Of a stretch of 64,000 nt of DNA, positions 9,097 to 18,158 are shown in pieces (the first letter of the stretch is position 1; each line of letters starts with the position of its first letter). Under the pieces are notes generated by a model. It was not told the origin of the DNA, made no database searches, and worked only from the letters and a program-made list of their open reading frames with translations. Position numbers and translations under genes: made by a program. The DNA is taken from positions 1 to 64,000 of the forward strand of contig JAICTZ010000009.1 of assembly GCA_025936115.1 (NCBI GenBank), in the 5' to 3' direction. This DNA is from Polyangiaceae bacterium (GTDB lineage Bacteria > Myxococcota_A > Polyangia > Polyangiales > Polyangiaceae).

Positions 9097-10527
9097 ATGC
9101 GTACGCGATGTGCTTGGTGGTCCGCTCTTGCGGTGTTGACGCTGTCGGCCTGCTCGCTCGGAGACTGGGGCGCTGAGAACGAGCCGCAGGCCGCCGATTG
9201 CGCTGAGGGTGCCGAGCGCTGCCAAGACGACGCCTCGGCCCTCGACTGCACCCACTATACCGACGGCGATTACAACTATTGGCGCCCGGCACCCTGCCCC
9301 GGAACGTCGGTGTGCCGCGACGAGGTGGGCACTTGTGTGCTGCCTGGAGTCCAATGCGACCCCCGTGCCGCGAGCACCTGCGTGAACGGGGCCATCTACG
9401 CGTGCGCGGATGGGATGGTGCTTGCTCGACGGCGCACCGAATGCACGGGGGACGCCGCGTGCACCAGCGTGCCGGCCTCGTCGATGGTGACGCGCGCGCC
9501 CGGGGCCGACACGGCGGCCGTTTGCACGATCGATCCTTCTCCCTGCAAGCCTTTCGTGGACTCCGAATGCCGAGACGGCGCCGTCTACGAGTGCTCGCCC
9601 CAGGGCTATCCCGTGTCGCGAGTCGACTGTCCCGTGGACGCACCTTGCACCGAGGGCACCCTCGCGACCGAAACCTTCCCGGTGGCACAGTGCAATCCAG
9701 AGTTTGCGTGTCCGCCTGCGGGAAAGACGGAGTGCGCGAACGGCAAGGTGTATCGTTGTGAGGGGGAGCTCCGTATTTCCGTCGAGAACTGCGCCGAGTT
9801 TTCCTGCTTCGACGTCGGCGGGTTCGGAGCGTGCTACCGGTCGCCTACCGGTCCGGAGGAGTTGGAGTGGCAGCCGATTCCGGGTGGGAGCTTTGCGGTA
9901 GGGAGTCCGCAGTCCGGCGCGGAGCGCGAGCAGGTGACGCTCGAGCCTTTCGAGATGTTGCGGACGGAGGTGACGCGCGGGCAGTTCATGCGCTGCGTCG
10001 CTGCAGGGATGTGCGACGCAGGTAGCGTCCCTCGTTTTTCCGGTGAACCAAGCGGCGATCTCCCCGCGGTGTTGGTCGACGCGGTGCAGGCGAAAGCATT
10101 CTGCCTCTCTGTAGGCGGCGCTCTACCGACGGAACTCGAATGGGAGTTCGCCGCGCGTAACGCCGGCGAAGACGTGAGCTACCCCGGGGGCGACGCCGCG
10201 GCGACGTGCAGCAGGGCCGTCGTCAGGAATGCCGTTGCGAACGACGACCATCCTGACCCAGCCTGCGCCAAATCCTTTCTGCCGGGGTGTAGCCGCACTC
10301 CCGACATCACCGCCGAGGGCGTCTGTGATCTCGTCGGCAACGCCTCGGAATGGGTCCTCGAAATCCCGGATGTCCCCGGCAAGACGGCCGTTCGCGGGGC
10401 AAACGCTTTCACGGACCCCACCTACGGCGACGGTGTCACCATCTTCGACGAGCAACTCTCTGCCGACAACGGGGCGTCGACGAGCACCGGCTTTCGATGT
10501 GTGCGGCACCCGGTTGCGGGCCCGTGA
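9097..10527 (+). CDS. Lipoprotein with Cys-rich region and C-terminal SUMF/FGE-like domain
   Basis: About 476 residues from the ATG at 9097, chosen because GGGAGG precedes it and because it gives a proper signal peptide with lipobox LSAC; an upstream in-frame ATG lacks these features. Residues about 20-250 are Cys-rich, with repeated CxxGxxYxC units (CVNGAIYACADG, CRDGAVYECSPQG, CANGKVYRCEG). The C-terminal 220 residues form a formylglycine-generating-enzyme-type fold: IPGGSFAVGSP, RTEVTRGQFMRCV, LPTELEWEFAAR, GVCDLVGNASEWV and STGFRCVRH. Many proteins with this fold are not catalytic, so enzyme activity is doubtful. The Cys-rich repeats suggest a surface binding module. Confidence 0.85.
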   Translation: MRTRCAWWSALAVLTLSACSLGDWGAENEPQAADCAEGAERCQDDASALDCTHYTDGDYNYWRPAPCPGTSVCRDEVGTCVLPGVQCDPRAASTCVNGAIYACADGMVLARRRTECTGDAACTSVPASSMVTRAPGADTAAVCTIDPSPCKPFVDSECRDGAVYECSPQGYPVSRVDCPVDAPCTEGTLATETFPVAQCNPEFACPPAGKTECANGKVYRCEGELRISVENCAEFSCFDVGGFGACYRSPTGPEELEWQPIPGGSFAVGSPQSGAEREQVTLEPFEMLRTEVTRGQFMRCVAAGMCDAGSVPRFSGEPSGDLPAVLVDAVQAKAFCLSVGGALPTELEWEFAARNAGEDVSYPGGDAAATCSRAVVRNAVANDDHPDPACAKSFLPGCSRTPDITAEGVCDLVGNASEWVLEIPDVPGKTAVRGANAFTDPTYGDGVTIFDEQLSADNGASTSTGFRCVRHPVAGP

Positions 10528-10621
10528 CCCATCCCGGAGCTACCGAGCGCCCCACTGACACCTCGGACGCCCTCTTTCGGCCGAGGAGTACTGACGCGCA
10601 CCACAAGCCTGCTGCAAATCG

Positions 10622-12604
10622 TTACACCGCAGAGTTATCACGTTGGAATTTCGCGCGTCGCCTTGCGCTGCTCAGAGCCAAAGCGACGAGCATGCCGAGC
10701 ATGGAGATGGACCGAGAATTTGCGCTGCCATTGCCGACGCGGCAGCCGCAGCCGCCCGTGTCGGCTGGCGCAGGTGCGCGCGCGCCGGTACCAGCCTGTC
10801 CTGTGGTCGTTCCCGAAGCTCCGCCGGACCCGCCTTGGGCGTTTGCGCCGCCCGACGCGACGGTGCCGCCCGTACCGGTCTGCGCGCCAGCCGCGTTGCC
10901 CCCCGAGGACGAAAGCGAGCCACCGGTGTTGCCTCCACCCGCGTTCCCTGCACCGCCGGTCGAGACCTGGCCCCCACTGGCAGCCATACCGAGTGTACCG
11001 CCCATGCCGGAGTTACTCGACTTCCCGCCGGTGTCCGAGCCGCCCGTCGCGCCGCCAACTGCACCCAAAGTGCCGCCCGCGCCGCCTGTCGTCCGGGATC
11101 CGCCTGCGTTCGAGGTGCCTGCCACTCCGCCCGCGCCTGGCGCGCCGCCGGTCGAAGATGCGCCACCAGCGCCACCAGCTCCAACGCCCGACCCCATGAA
11201 TTGCCAATTGTTGAAGTTGAACGGACTGCTACCCCCGAAGACGAAGAATAGGTCGTTCACGCCCGAGGCGCCGCTGACCGTGCACGTCGTGTTGGCCCAC
11301 GTTTGAGCGCCGCCCGTGGCCGGCACGTCGCAGCTTCCCACGAGCGTGCCGGTTTGACTGCCCAGGTGGATCTGGATCGTTCCGCCCGCGGCAGCAGCCG
11401 CCACGCGCGCCGTGAAAGACGTGGCGCCCGCACCGAAGTCGACACTCTTTACTTTGATGTAATCGCCGCTGGAAATGGACGTAACGTCCATGCCTCCCTC
11501 GCTACATACCTCGGTGGTGACGCCCGACTCCCAGGCAATCGTCTCCGCTTCGGTCTTTTGGTACGGGTTCAGATTGGCGATGGCTTTCGGGCCGCCGGTC
11601 GTCGGCGTGATGGTGGGAATCGAGCCGTCGCTCTTGTAGCTGAACTCCTCGAGACATACCGAGCGGTGATAGCCGTCGCCATTCGAGGGGACCGAGCCCC
11701 CCTTTTGCAAAGCGCCGTTGTGATAAAAGAAGTACGAGTGTCCGTTGAAGTCGACGATGCCACTGTGATTCGTGAAGCTCGCGCCGGTCGCCTTCATGAT
11801 GGTTCCGACGTAAGTGAAGGGACCCCCGGGTGCGCTGGCTTTGGAGTAGGAGATATCCTCGGGAATGTTGTTCGCCGCGTAGCCGAGGATGTACGTCCCG
11901 CCATGCTTCATGATCCACGGCCCCTCTTCGTACTGAGACGGGAAGCCGCCGGCCGACGGAGCAGGGCCAAAGCTTTGGCTGTTGACGGCAGGGCACTGGA
12001 CTGTCCCTGAATACGAAATCATATCTGAGTTCAGCTTGACGTAGCCGGGGACGCTTCTGCCGAAATAGAGGTAGGCTTGCTCGTCGTCGTCGATGAACAC
12101 CGTAGGATCGATATCGCCCGTACCTCCCGAGCACCCCGCCGTGACGAGCGGCTGACCGATGGCGTCCTGATAGGGGCCAATCGGGCTCGTGGCGACGCCC
12201 ACGCCAATGACGGTGGAACCGGACTTGTTATTGAGTGGGACGTAAATGTAATATTTGCCATTTCTCGGGATTGCCTGCGGAGCCCACGCGGCGGTGGCCG
12301 CCCAGCTGAAGGTGCTCCACTTCGCCACGACGCCGTGGTCGGTCCAGTTCACCATGTCGCTGGACGAGTACGTGAACCACTGGCAAAGCGTGTAGCCTGC
12401 CACGGCGCTGCAAGGTTGACCGGCAACGTTCTCGTCGTGGGTAGTGACGAGGTACATCGTTCCGTTATCGACAAAGGGCGCGGGGTCGGACGTGTAGTTG
12501 GTCTGGACGATCGGATTATCTGCCAGCGAAACTCTGGAATAAGTGAAGACGGTACCGAGCAGGGGCGCTGCCCAAAAAATCTTACATCTGCGCATGATGC
12601 TCAT
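10622..12604 (-). CDS. GH43-CBM6 glycosidase with MYXO-CTERM-like tail
   Basis: About 660 residues from the ATG at 12604, which has AGGAG seven bases upstream. A signal peptide ends near SLADNP. The GH43 five-blade domain follows with its three acidic residues: the base Asp in TSDPAP, the pKa-modulating Asp in DIDPTVFIDDD and the acid Glu in EEGPWIM. Residues about 340-480 form a CBM6-like module starting YQKTEAETIA with GDYIKVKSVDFG. Then come about 130 residues of Gly/Ser/Thr-rich spacer and a tail GCGCRVG, hydrophobic stretch, ARRR, which matches a MYXO-CTERM surface anchor. Likely substrates are arabinoxylan or xylo-oligomers. It has a close relative at 34510. Confidence 0.9.
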   Translation of the reverse strand: MSIMRRCKIFWAAPLLGTVFTYSRVSLADNPIVQTNYTSDPAPFVDNGTMYLVTTHDENVAGQPCSAVAGYTLCQWFTYSSSDMVNWTDHGVVAKWSTFSWAATAAWAPQAIPRNGKYYIYVPLNNKSGSTVIGVGVATSPIGPYQDAIGQPLVTAGCSGGTGDIDPTVFIDDDEQAYLYFGRSVPGYVKLNSDMISYSGTVQCPAVNSQSFGPAPSAGGFPSQYEEGPWIMKHGGTYILGYAANNIPEDISYSKASAPGGPFTYVGTIMKATGASFTNHSGIVDFNGHSYFFYHNGALQKGGSVPSNGDGYHRSVCLEEFSYKSDGSIPTITPTTGGPKAIANLNPYQKTEAETIAWESGVTTEVCSEGGMDVTSISSGDYIKVKSVDFGAGATSFTARVAAAAAGGTIQIHLGSQTGTLVGSCDVPATGGAQTWANTTCTVSGASGVNDLFFVFGGSSPFNFNNWQFMGSGVGAGGAGGASSTGGAPGAGGVAGTSNAGGSRTTGGAGGTLGAVGGATGGSDTGGKSSNSGMGGTLGMAASGGQVSTGGAGNAGGGNTGGSLSSSGGNAAGAQTGTGGTVASGGANAQGGSGGASGTTTGQAGTGARAPAPADTGGCGCRVGNGSANSRSISMLGMLVALALSSARRRAKFQRDNSAV

Positions 12605-12987
12605 TCCCATTCTCCTGGCTGTCGCGCCACTCGACGAGGCCCGAGTGGGCTCTCTGGCCGGTCGGGAGTGGTAACTGTCGGCAGCGCCCCGTTCGTGCAA
12701 CGAAAAGCGCGACCTGGGAAGCGATGGCCCGACGCAGCCGTTTCGACGCCGCCTGCATCGTCAAGTCTCCCCCGCGCTGAACGCCCTCCCTTTCGTTTCC
12801 GTCGCGCGCCGATGAGCGAGCGGTCCGATGCGCGATGAACGTGTTGGCCACGACGAACCCCGACGCAGTCTACGGGACTCACGTCCCCGCCGACCGCATG
12901 TCCCGCTTATCGCGATAGCTGAAGAAGTCGCCGGCTCGTTTGCCTGCCGCGCCCAGCGCGGTAACGACGGCTCGGAACCGAGCCGTT

Positions 12988-13026
12988 CTAAAGCCAAGGT
13001 CGTGCGTTCGAATCGTATCGGGGCGC
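12988..13026 (+). repeat. tRNA 3'-end-like direct repeat, copy B
   Basis: Matches 4011-4049 over 39 bases with one difference. Here the T-stem is GTGCG, which pairs less well with CGTAT than copy A. The sequence to the left is a short palindrome (GGCTCGG...CCGAGCC) rather than a tRNA 5' half. Confidence 0.7.
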
Positions 13027-13079
13027 CGATCAGTGACGGCGGCGACAACTCCTCCGCTGGCGGCCTCCAGATACGCCGT

Positions 13080-13103
13080 TACACCCAAGCTCGCTTGGGT
13101 GTA
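13080..13103. repeat. Perfect short hairpin
   Basis: TACACCCAAGC and its exact reverse complement GCTTGGGTGTA, separated by two bases, so effectively a 10-bp stem with a 4-base loop. No T-run follows on either strand. It lies 54 bases after repeat copy B and may belong to the same element. Confidence 0.6.
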
Positions 13104-13147
13104 TCGAGACAAGACAGTCACCAGGAGACAGATCTCGCCAAGAGCCA

Positions 13148-13191
13148 GTGAATTTTTCGGGCCTCACCCAAGTGGGCCCGCAAAAATTCAC
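13148..13191. repeat. Long inverted repeat around an AT/GC core
   Basis: GTGAATTTTT followed by CGGGCC is matched on the other side by GGGCCCGC followed by AAAAATTCAC. The arms are 16-18 bases with one bulged base, around a 10-base centre. T-runs are inside the arms rather than after them, so it is not a normal terminator. It may be a mobile-element remnant or a REP-like unit. Confidence 0.6.
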
Positions 13192-13299
13192 GATCGATCG
13201 AAACGGTCTCCGGTGTAGGTCTTCGAGGGCGGCGCGCCGGTGCGCTCGGACGCCGAGGCTCACGCCCCGGCGTCCCTTGCCTTCGTGCGGCGCGCGCCT

Positions 13300-15543
13300 T
13301 CACTCGATGTGCCACTGCTGCCGGTCGAGACCCTGGTACGGCTGCACGTACACGTCCTGCTGGCCCGTGGGCGTCGCCGCCTGAAGCGTCAGGTAGATGG
13401 GCACCCGACTGCTATCCCTGGCTGCGTCGGGCATCCAGGCGCTGCGCAGACGGAACAACGAGCCGTCGCCGAACACGTCTTCTCTGATCCAGACCTGCGT
13501 CGACCATTGGCTGTTGAGCGCCTGATCCAGCACGAAGAACGAGGGGTTTGCCGCGGTGCCCTTCTGCACGTCGTTCGCGGTCATGTACAGATTGGTCCAC
13601 TTGCAGCGAAAGCGAAAGGCGTTCTGCATGTCGGTCTGTGTGAGCGGACCCACGCCTTGCAGCGTCGACACGCTCGCGGATGGGACTTGTTCGAGATACC
13701 AGTCCTGGCTAGGCCGCCCGGTCATCAAGTATTGGTTGTTGATGCCGTCGTTGGCGTAGGGAGTGGACGCCGTGAGGTAAGTGAGCTGCGCGTTACCATC
13801 CACGTGGTTGGCGTAGACGACCTTCCACGCGTCGTTCGGATTGGTGGAGTTATTCGGCGATTCGCCCCCGAGAACCGTGTTGGGCAAGTGGACCAATTGC
13901 AGGCGCGTGGTGCGCGTGACGTAGTTGCCGATCGCGCGCGAGAAATCGTTCGACTCGACCTCGCCCGTGATGCGGAGCTGGACGTTCATGTTGCTGAGTG
14001 CCCCGGGGGAAACGCTCCCGCCCGTGTATTCGAGCACGATGGCCCAGTTGTCACCGCTGATATGCTTGATCGGCGGCACATCGAGCACGAGATCCGTTTG
14101 GGTGGCATTCGTGAACGCCACCTGCAGGTTCTGGCCCGAATCGGCCGTAAAATAGTAGTAGAGTCTGTCTGAGCCGCGCTGCAGCGTGACGGACCTCGAC
14201 GGGTTCGTGACGTTGGATATGTCGAGTGTCGCGCTGTTCGGGCTCTTGTCCTCGTCCCTCACGCTGGCGAACGCAGGCTGCAGGGTCGTGGAGAGCCCGT
14301 CGAGCGTACCGTACAGCGTCGGATCTTCGATTTGCGCGCTCGTCGGATTGACCGGATACGTCACGCCGATGATCTCTCCGTCATCGCCCAAGCCAAAATG
14401 GTCTCGGAGCTGAATCTCCTTGACCGCGACCTGGCGCGCGCGGCTGGCCCCCGTGGGCGTGCTGCAGCATTTGGTCGGCGCAACATGATAAAAGACGTAA
14501 TTACCGCTGCCGTAGCTGACCAAGCTCACGTGGTTCGAGCGGCCGGTGCGCATGTTGCGGAAGATCCAGCCCTTGAAATCCCAGCAGCCGCTCGGGTTTC
14601 GATGAAAAGCCGAGTCACTGCACATAGCGTAGCCGATCCAGCCGGTATCGTCGCCGTCGACGGGGTCGACGTTGGAGACGGCCGTGCTGAAGACCAGGTA
14701 ATAGTAAATGCGACCTCCCACCGACATGGAGTAGATGTCAGGACCTTCATTGTAAAAGTTGTTGATCCCGCTGTATCCGGCGAGCGCCCCGCTGTACGTG
14801 ATCTTCCACGGGCCTCCGATCACGCTGCGGTGATCAGCGCCGAGCTCGACCATGCTCAAGTTCTTGGCGGCAGGGAACACGGCATCGGCGTACGTGAGCC
14901 ACGTGCGTTTGTTGGTCTGGACCTCGTCCGAATACACACCGGGGTCGAACGCGATGCTCGGGAGGACGATGGGCGGTTTATTGTCGCTCGTGAAGCCCGC
15001 ATCGTTATAGAGCCCGTTCGAGACCGCCGCGTGAGCCGTACCGATGTGAAAATTGTTGTTTGAATCCTGGTCCGGAATGTAGAGCCAGAGATCTTTCGTC
15101 GCCGAGAAGTACTGAATGTCGGGCGCCCAGAGCCGCTTCTTGTTCATCGGCACCCACGACGAGAAACCCGATTCCGAGAAGACGGCGCCGTGGTCCCACC
15201 AGGTGCCGACGATCGGATCCGGACCTCCCACGTTGCTTACCGCATAGAGAAAGGTCTGGTTCATCGGCCAGTTGGACGCGTCGCTCTCGACGAGGTCGGA
15301 GGACGAGACCGCCACCAACACCTGATTCCCGAACGTGTCCGGGACCACCACGACCGAGGGATCCGACGAATAGTGGCCGAGCACCGACTTCAGAAAAATC
15401 GGGTTCGAGTTCCGCGCGGTCTGCGGCCCTACCGAGAACGACTTCCCGGAGTTGAACGGCTTCGAAACCGCGGCTGACGAAAACCCGACGCCGAACGCCA
15501 GGGCGCATCCAAATAAAGACCATCTTATGCCTGCTCCACCCAT
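13300..15543 (-). CDS. Secreted GH43-like glycosidase with C-terminal lectin-like region
   Basis: About 747 residues from the ATG at 15543 (GAGG upstream; the longer frame adds an unlikely N-terminus). A type I signal peptide precedes KPFNSG. The GH43-type catalytic domain shows SSDPSVVVVPD (base Asp), LWAPDIQYFS, AFDPGVYSDE (second Asp) and YNEGPDIYSM (acid Glu). Residues about 390-600 are a beta-rich region of unknown type. The last 150 residues look like a ricin-type beta-trefoil, with WYLEQVP, WSTQVWIRED and a final QQWHIE that fits the QxW repeat. There is no Gly-rich spacer or anchor, so it is probably released. A nested palindrome lies about 120 bases upstream of its start. Confidence 0.85.
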   Translation of the reverse strand: MGGAGIRWSLFGCALAFGVGFSSAAVSKPFNSGKSFSVGPQTARNSNPIFLKSVLGHYSSDPSVVVVPDTFGNQVLVAVSSSDLVESDASNWPMNQTFLYAVSNVGGPDPIVGTWWDHGAVFSESGFSSWVPMNKKRLWAPDIQYFSATKDLWLYIPDQDSNNNFHIGTAHAAVSNGLYNDAGFTSDNKPPIVLPSIAFDPGVYSDEVQTNKRTWLTYADAVFPAAKNLSMVELGADHRSVIGGPWKITYSGALAGYSGINNFYNEGPDIYSMSVGGRIYYYLVFSTAVSNVDPVDGDDTGWIGYAMCSDSAFHRNPSGCWDFKGWIFRNMRTGRSNHVSLVSYGSGNYVFYHVAPTKCCSTPTGASRARQVAVKEIQLRDHFGLGDDGEIIGVTYPVNPTSAQIEDPTLYGTLDGLSTTLQPAFASVRDEDKSPNSATLDISNVTNPSRSVTLQRGSDRLYYYFTADSGQNLQVAFTNATQTDLVLDVPPIKHISGDNWAIVLEYTGGSVSPGALSNMNVQLRITGEVESNDFSRAIGNYVTRTTRLQLVHLPNTVLGGESPNNSTNPNDAWKVVYANHVDGNAQLTYLTASTPYANDGINNQYLMTGRPSQDWYLEQVPSASVSTLQGVGPLTQTDMQNAFRFRCKWTNLYMTANDVQKGTAANPSFFVLDQALNSQWSTQVWIREDVFGDGSLFRLRSAWMPDAARDSSRVPIYLTLQAATPTGQQDVYVQPYQGLDRQQWHIE

Positions 15544-15662
15544 TGCAAACCTCACTTTCCCGACTCCATACGCGTGCCACTCGGCGCACGCAATCATCCG
15601 CTAGTAAGAAAACGGTCAGGCGCGGGAGAGAGATGGTGCGCAGGCAGAGCGCGGGTCCGATG

Positions 15663-15701
15663 TGGCGCAACTAGCGCCATCGGTTGGCGCTAGTTGCGCC
15701 A
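15663..15701. promoter_or_regulatory. Nested palindrome, candidate operator upstream of the GH43 gene
   Basis: A 17-bp perfect inverted repeat with a 5-base centre. Each arm is itself a palindrome of form TGGCGC, five bases, GCGCCA (AACTA in one arm, TAGTT in the other). No T-run follows, so a terminator is unlikely. The position, about 120-160 bases upstream of the start at 15543, and the doubled symmetric half-sites suggest binding by a dimeric regulator. This is inference from symmetry only. Confidence 0.45.
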
Positions 15702-16158
15702 TGCTCTGAACGGTTCGTCCACGACAACGCTGCGACTGCTCTCACAGGCACACGCCACCGCTGCAGGCGAGCGCGAGGAGCCACGCACAGCGCGCGGCAA
15801 ACCTACCCTCACCTAGCCGCCGCGCGGGCATGATCGGGAGTGTTACCGTGGCCTCGCCGTTCGTCGAGCGCGGAGCGTCGAAGCGCCCGGTGTCGTGCTG
15901 TCATGGCGCAAGACGTCACCATGGGCGCCGCCCCGAGGTACGCGCGCCCGTCCAACTCCGGCGTGAGTGTGTGCATCGAGCATCCGGGCCAGCTTCATTT
16001 GACCGAGACCTTCCCATCGACGACGCGGAGCAGCGCACTGAGCGCCGGCAGGTTCGAATGATGAGACTCTCGCGCACCTCCAACTACCTCGAGGAGTGAC
16101 GAAATCATGACGAGAGTGCCGTGGACTCGTGAGGTTCACCGCGTATATTGCGTGTCCT
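15702..16158. other. Intergenic stretch without a supported gene
   Basis: About 450 bases between the palindrome and the beta-helix lipoprotein. Several short open frames exist on both strands but none has a convincing start, ribosome site or family resemblance. The upstream region of the beta-helix gene should include its promoter. Confidence 0.5.
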
Positions 16159-17979
16159 ATGCTGATACGAGCTTGTCGGCCCCTACTGGCTGCATTCCCG
16201 TTGTTTGCGTGCGCCTCACTCGAAGCGGGGATGCCGCCGGGCTCCAACGGCGGCGCTGCAGGAGCGAGCGGCGGTCGCGCGACAATGAGCGACCTGGGCG
16301 GAGGGACTCCGGGCGGCTCGAGCTCTCGTGGCGAAAGCGGGGGAGCTGCCGGTGCGGGACGGTCGGGAAATGCCGGAGCGAACGCTCACGGCGCTGCGGG
16401 GGCCGAGCCGGCGGTCGGAGGCGGCGCGGGCTCGTCTGATGAAAATGGGGGGGGCGGCTCAATGACCGCAGGGAGGTCGGGCGGCGGCACTCAGTCCAGC
16501 GCCGGCCGCAGCGCCGGCGGCCACGCGGGCTCGAGTGGCGGCAGCGACGCTAACGGCGCCGGCGAGGGCGGCTCCCGTGACGGCTCCGGTGGCTCGGGTG
16601 CAACCGCGAGTGGAGGCGGGCCGCAAGGCTCGCTGCTGAACTGCGACGAACCGGGCATCGATGCCGCGGGGTTTCGGAACGTGTACGACGTGGGTCCCGG
16701 CAAAGACTACGAGACACCGTCCGACGTGCCGTGGGAGGCGCTCGAGCCGAGCACGCTCGTGCGCATCCATGCGCGCACCGAGCCCTACCGTGACAAATGG
16801 GTGTTGAATAGCGCGGGCACGGCGTCCGAGCCGATTGTCGTGCTCGGCGTGCCTGCGAACGGCGTGCTCCCGGAGATCTCCGGGGAAGACGCTGTCACGC
16901 GCGGCGCCCTCGACTACTGGGGCGAAGCGCGCGGCGTCGTCAAGGTGGGCGGCGCGAACGCGGGCAGCGGCGCCGCGTACATCGCGATCGCCTGTCTCGA
17001 CATCCATACCGGCCGCCCCGGCACGTCCTTCACCGATGCGAGCGGATCCGACAGCGAATACGCGGAGAATGCCGCCTGCGTCTACCTCGAGGAGGGTCAT
17101 CACATCACGCTGGCGCAGAATCAGATCCACGACTGCGGCAACGGTATCTTCTCCTCGAACGCCACGTCCGATCTCTTGATCACCGGCAATCACGTCTTCG
17201 ACAACGGCAATGCCGGCAGCATTTACGAGCACAACAGCTACACCGAATCGACGAACATCACGTTCGAGTTCAACCACTTTGGTCCGCTCGGCAGCGACTG
17301 CGGAGGCAACAATCTGAAGGACCGCTCGGCCGGAACGGTGGTGCGCTACAATTGGATCGAGGGCGGCAATCGCCAGCTCGACCTCGTCGAGAGCGATTAC
17401 GATCAAATCATCGACAACCCAGCCTATCGGCGAACCTTCGTCTACGGCAACGTGCTCGTCGAACCGAACGGCGCGGGCAACAGTCAGATCGTGCACTACG
17501 GCGGCGACGACGGGGACGAGACCAAGTACCGGAAGGGAACGCTCTACTTCGCGTACAACACGGTCGTTTCTACCCGCTCGGACCACACGACGCTGTTCCG
17601 GCTCTCGAGCGAGGACGAGCACGTGGACGCTCGCAACAACGTGTTCTGGGTTTCCGCCGCGGGCAGCAGCCTCGCGATCTCGGACGAAATGGGCAAGGTC
17701 GACCTGACGGCGAATTGGCTACCGAGCGGCTGGGTCGAAACGCACGGCTCACTCAGCGGTACGGTCGTCGCCGAAGGTAATCTCGAGGGAGCGCAGCCGG
17801 GCTTCTCGGATGCCTCCAACCAAGACTTTTCGTTGTGCAGCTGTTCCGCTTGCCGCGGCAGCGCGGTCACGCTCCCGGCGGACCTTGCCGACGTTGTCCC
17901 GCACTTCGAGTACGCCAAAGACCAGTCGGGTGCTCCGCGTACGAGCTGCGCGGACCTGGGCGCCTACCAAGCGGACTGA
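16159..17979 (+). CDS. Lipoprotein with Gly-rich spacer and right-handed parallel beta-helix
   Basis: About 606 residues from the ATG at 16159, which gives the signal peptide MLIRACRPLLAAFPLFAC with a lipobox at its end. Residues about 20-155 are Gly/Ser/Ala-rich spacer. The rest is a beta-helix of pectate-lyase-like type: VRIHARTEPYRDKWVLNSAG at the first coils, then stacked turns such as HHITLAQNQIHDCGNGIFSS, LLITGNHVFDNGNAGS and VVRYNWIEGG with Asn ladders. A short C-terminal domain holds clustered Cys (SLCSCSACRG). Folds like this bind or cleave acidic polysaccharides; no catalytic set could be assigned. It lies among the glycosidase genes, which fits a polysaccharide role. Confidence 0.8.
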   Translation: MLIRACRPLLAAFPLFACASLEAGMPPGSNGGAAGASGGRATMSDLGGGTPGGSSSRGESGGAAGAGRSGNAGANAHGAAGAEPAVGGGAGSSDENGGGGSMTAGRSGGGTQSSAGRSAGGHAGSSGGSDANGAGEGGSRDGSGGSGATASGGGPQGSLLNCDEPGIDAAGFRNVYDVGPGKDYETPSDVPWEALEPSTLVRIHARTEPYRDKWVLNSAGTASEPIVVLGVPANGVLPEISGEDAVTRGALDYWGEARGVVKVGGANAGSGAAYIAIACLDIHTGRPGTSFTDASGSDSEYAENAACVYLEEGHHITLAQNQIHDCGNGIFSSNATSDLLITGNHVFDNGNAGSIYEHNSYTESTNITFEFNHFGPLGSDCGGNNLKDRSAGTVVRYNWIEGGNRQLDLVESDYDQIIDNPAYRRTFVYGNVLVEPNGAGNSQIVHYGGDDGDETKYRKGTLYFAYNTVVSTRSDHTTLFRLSSEDEHVDARNNVFWVSAAGSSLAISDEMGKVDLTANWLPSGWVETHGSLSGTVVAEGNLEGAQPGFSDASNQDFSLCSCSACRGSAVTLPADLADVVPHFEYAKDQSGAPRTSCADLGAYQAD

Positions 17980-18158
17980 AGCGGTCAGCGCTGCCCGCCC
18001 ACGAAGCTCAAATCCTGACGGTCCACTCCCGCTCGCGAGCTGAACGCCGTCTCCTTGCGTTTCGCGCCGCGCGCCGGTGAGCGCGAGCGAGCTGCCAAAG
18101 GGCGTGCTACACGCGACCGTGAGCCCGGCTCGAGGACTTTGCCGGGCAGGAGGTGTCC

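Larger units (their letters stand above)
12605..13299. other. Intergenic stretch between two GH43 genes, with repeats
   Basis: Nearly 700 bases without a credible gene. It holds tRNA-like repeat copy B (12988-13026), a short perfect hairpin (13080-13103) and a longer inverted repeat (13148-13191). Open frames across it read IRTHDLGF and FERTTLAL, artefacts of tRNA-like DNA. The promoter of the GH43 gene at 12604 should lie in its left part, but I could not pick out a convincing one. Confidence 0.6.

Noticed and set aside
4011..13026. tRNA genes at the two T-arm-like sequences
   Set aside because: Only the 3' half resembles tRNA; no 5' acceptor strand, D-arm or pairing anticodon stem was found at either site.
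12761..13121. Minus-strand frames reading IRTHDLGF and FERTTLAL
   Set aside because: These peptides arise when the strand opposite a tRNA-like T-arm is translated.
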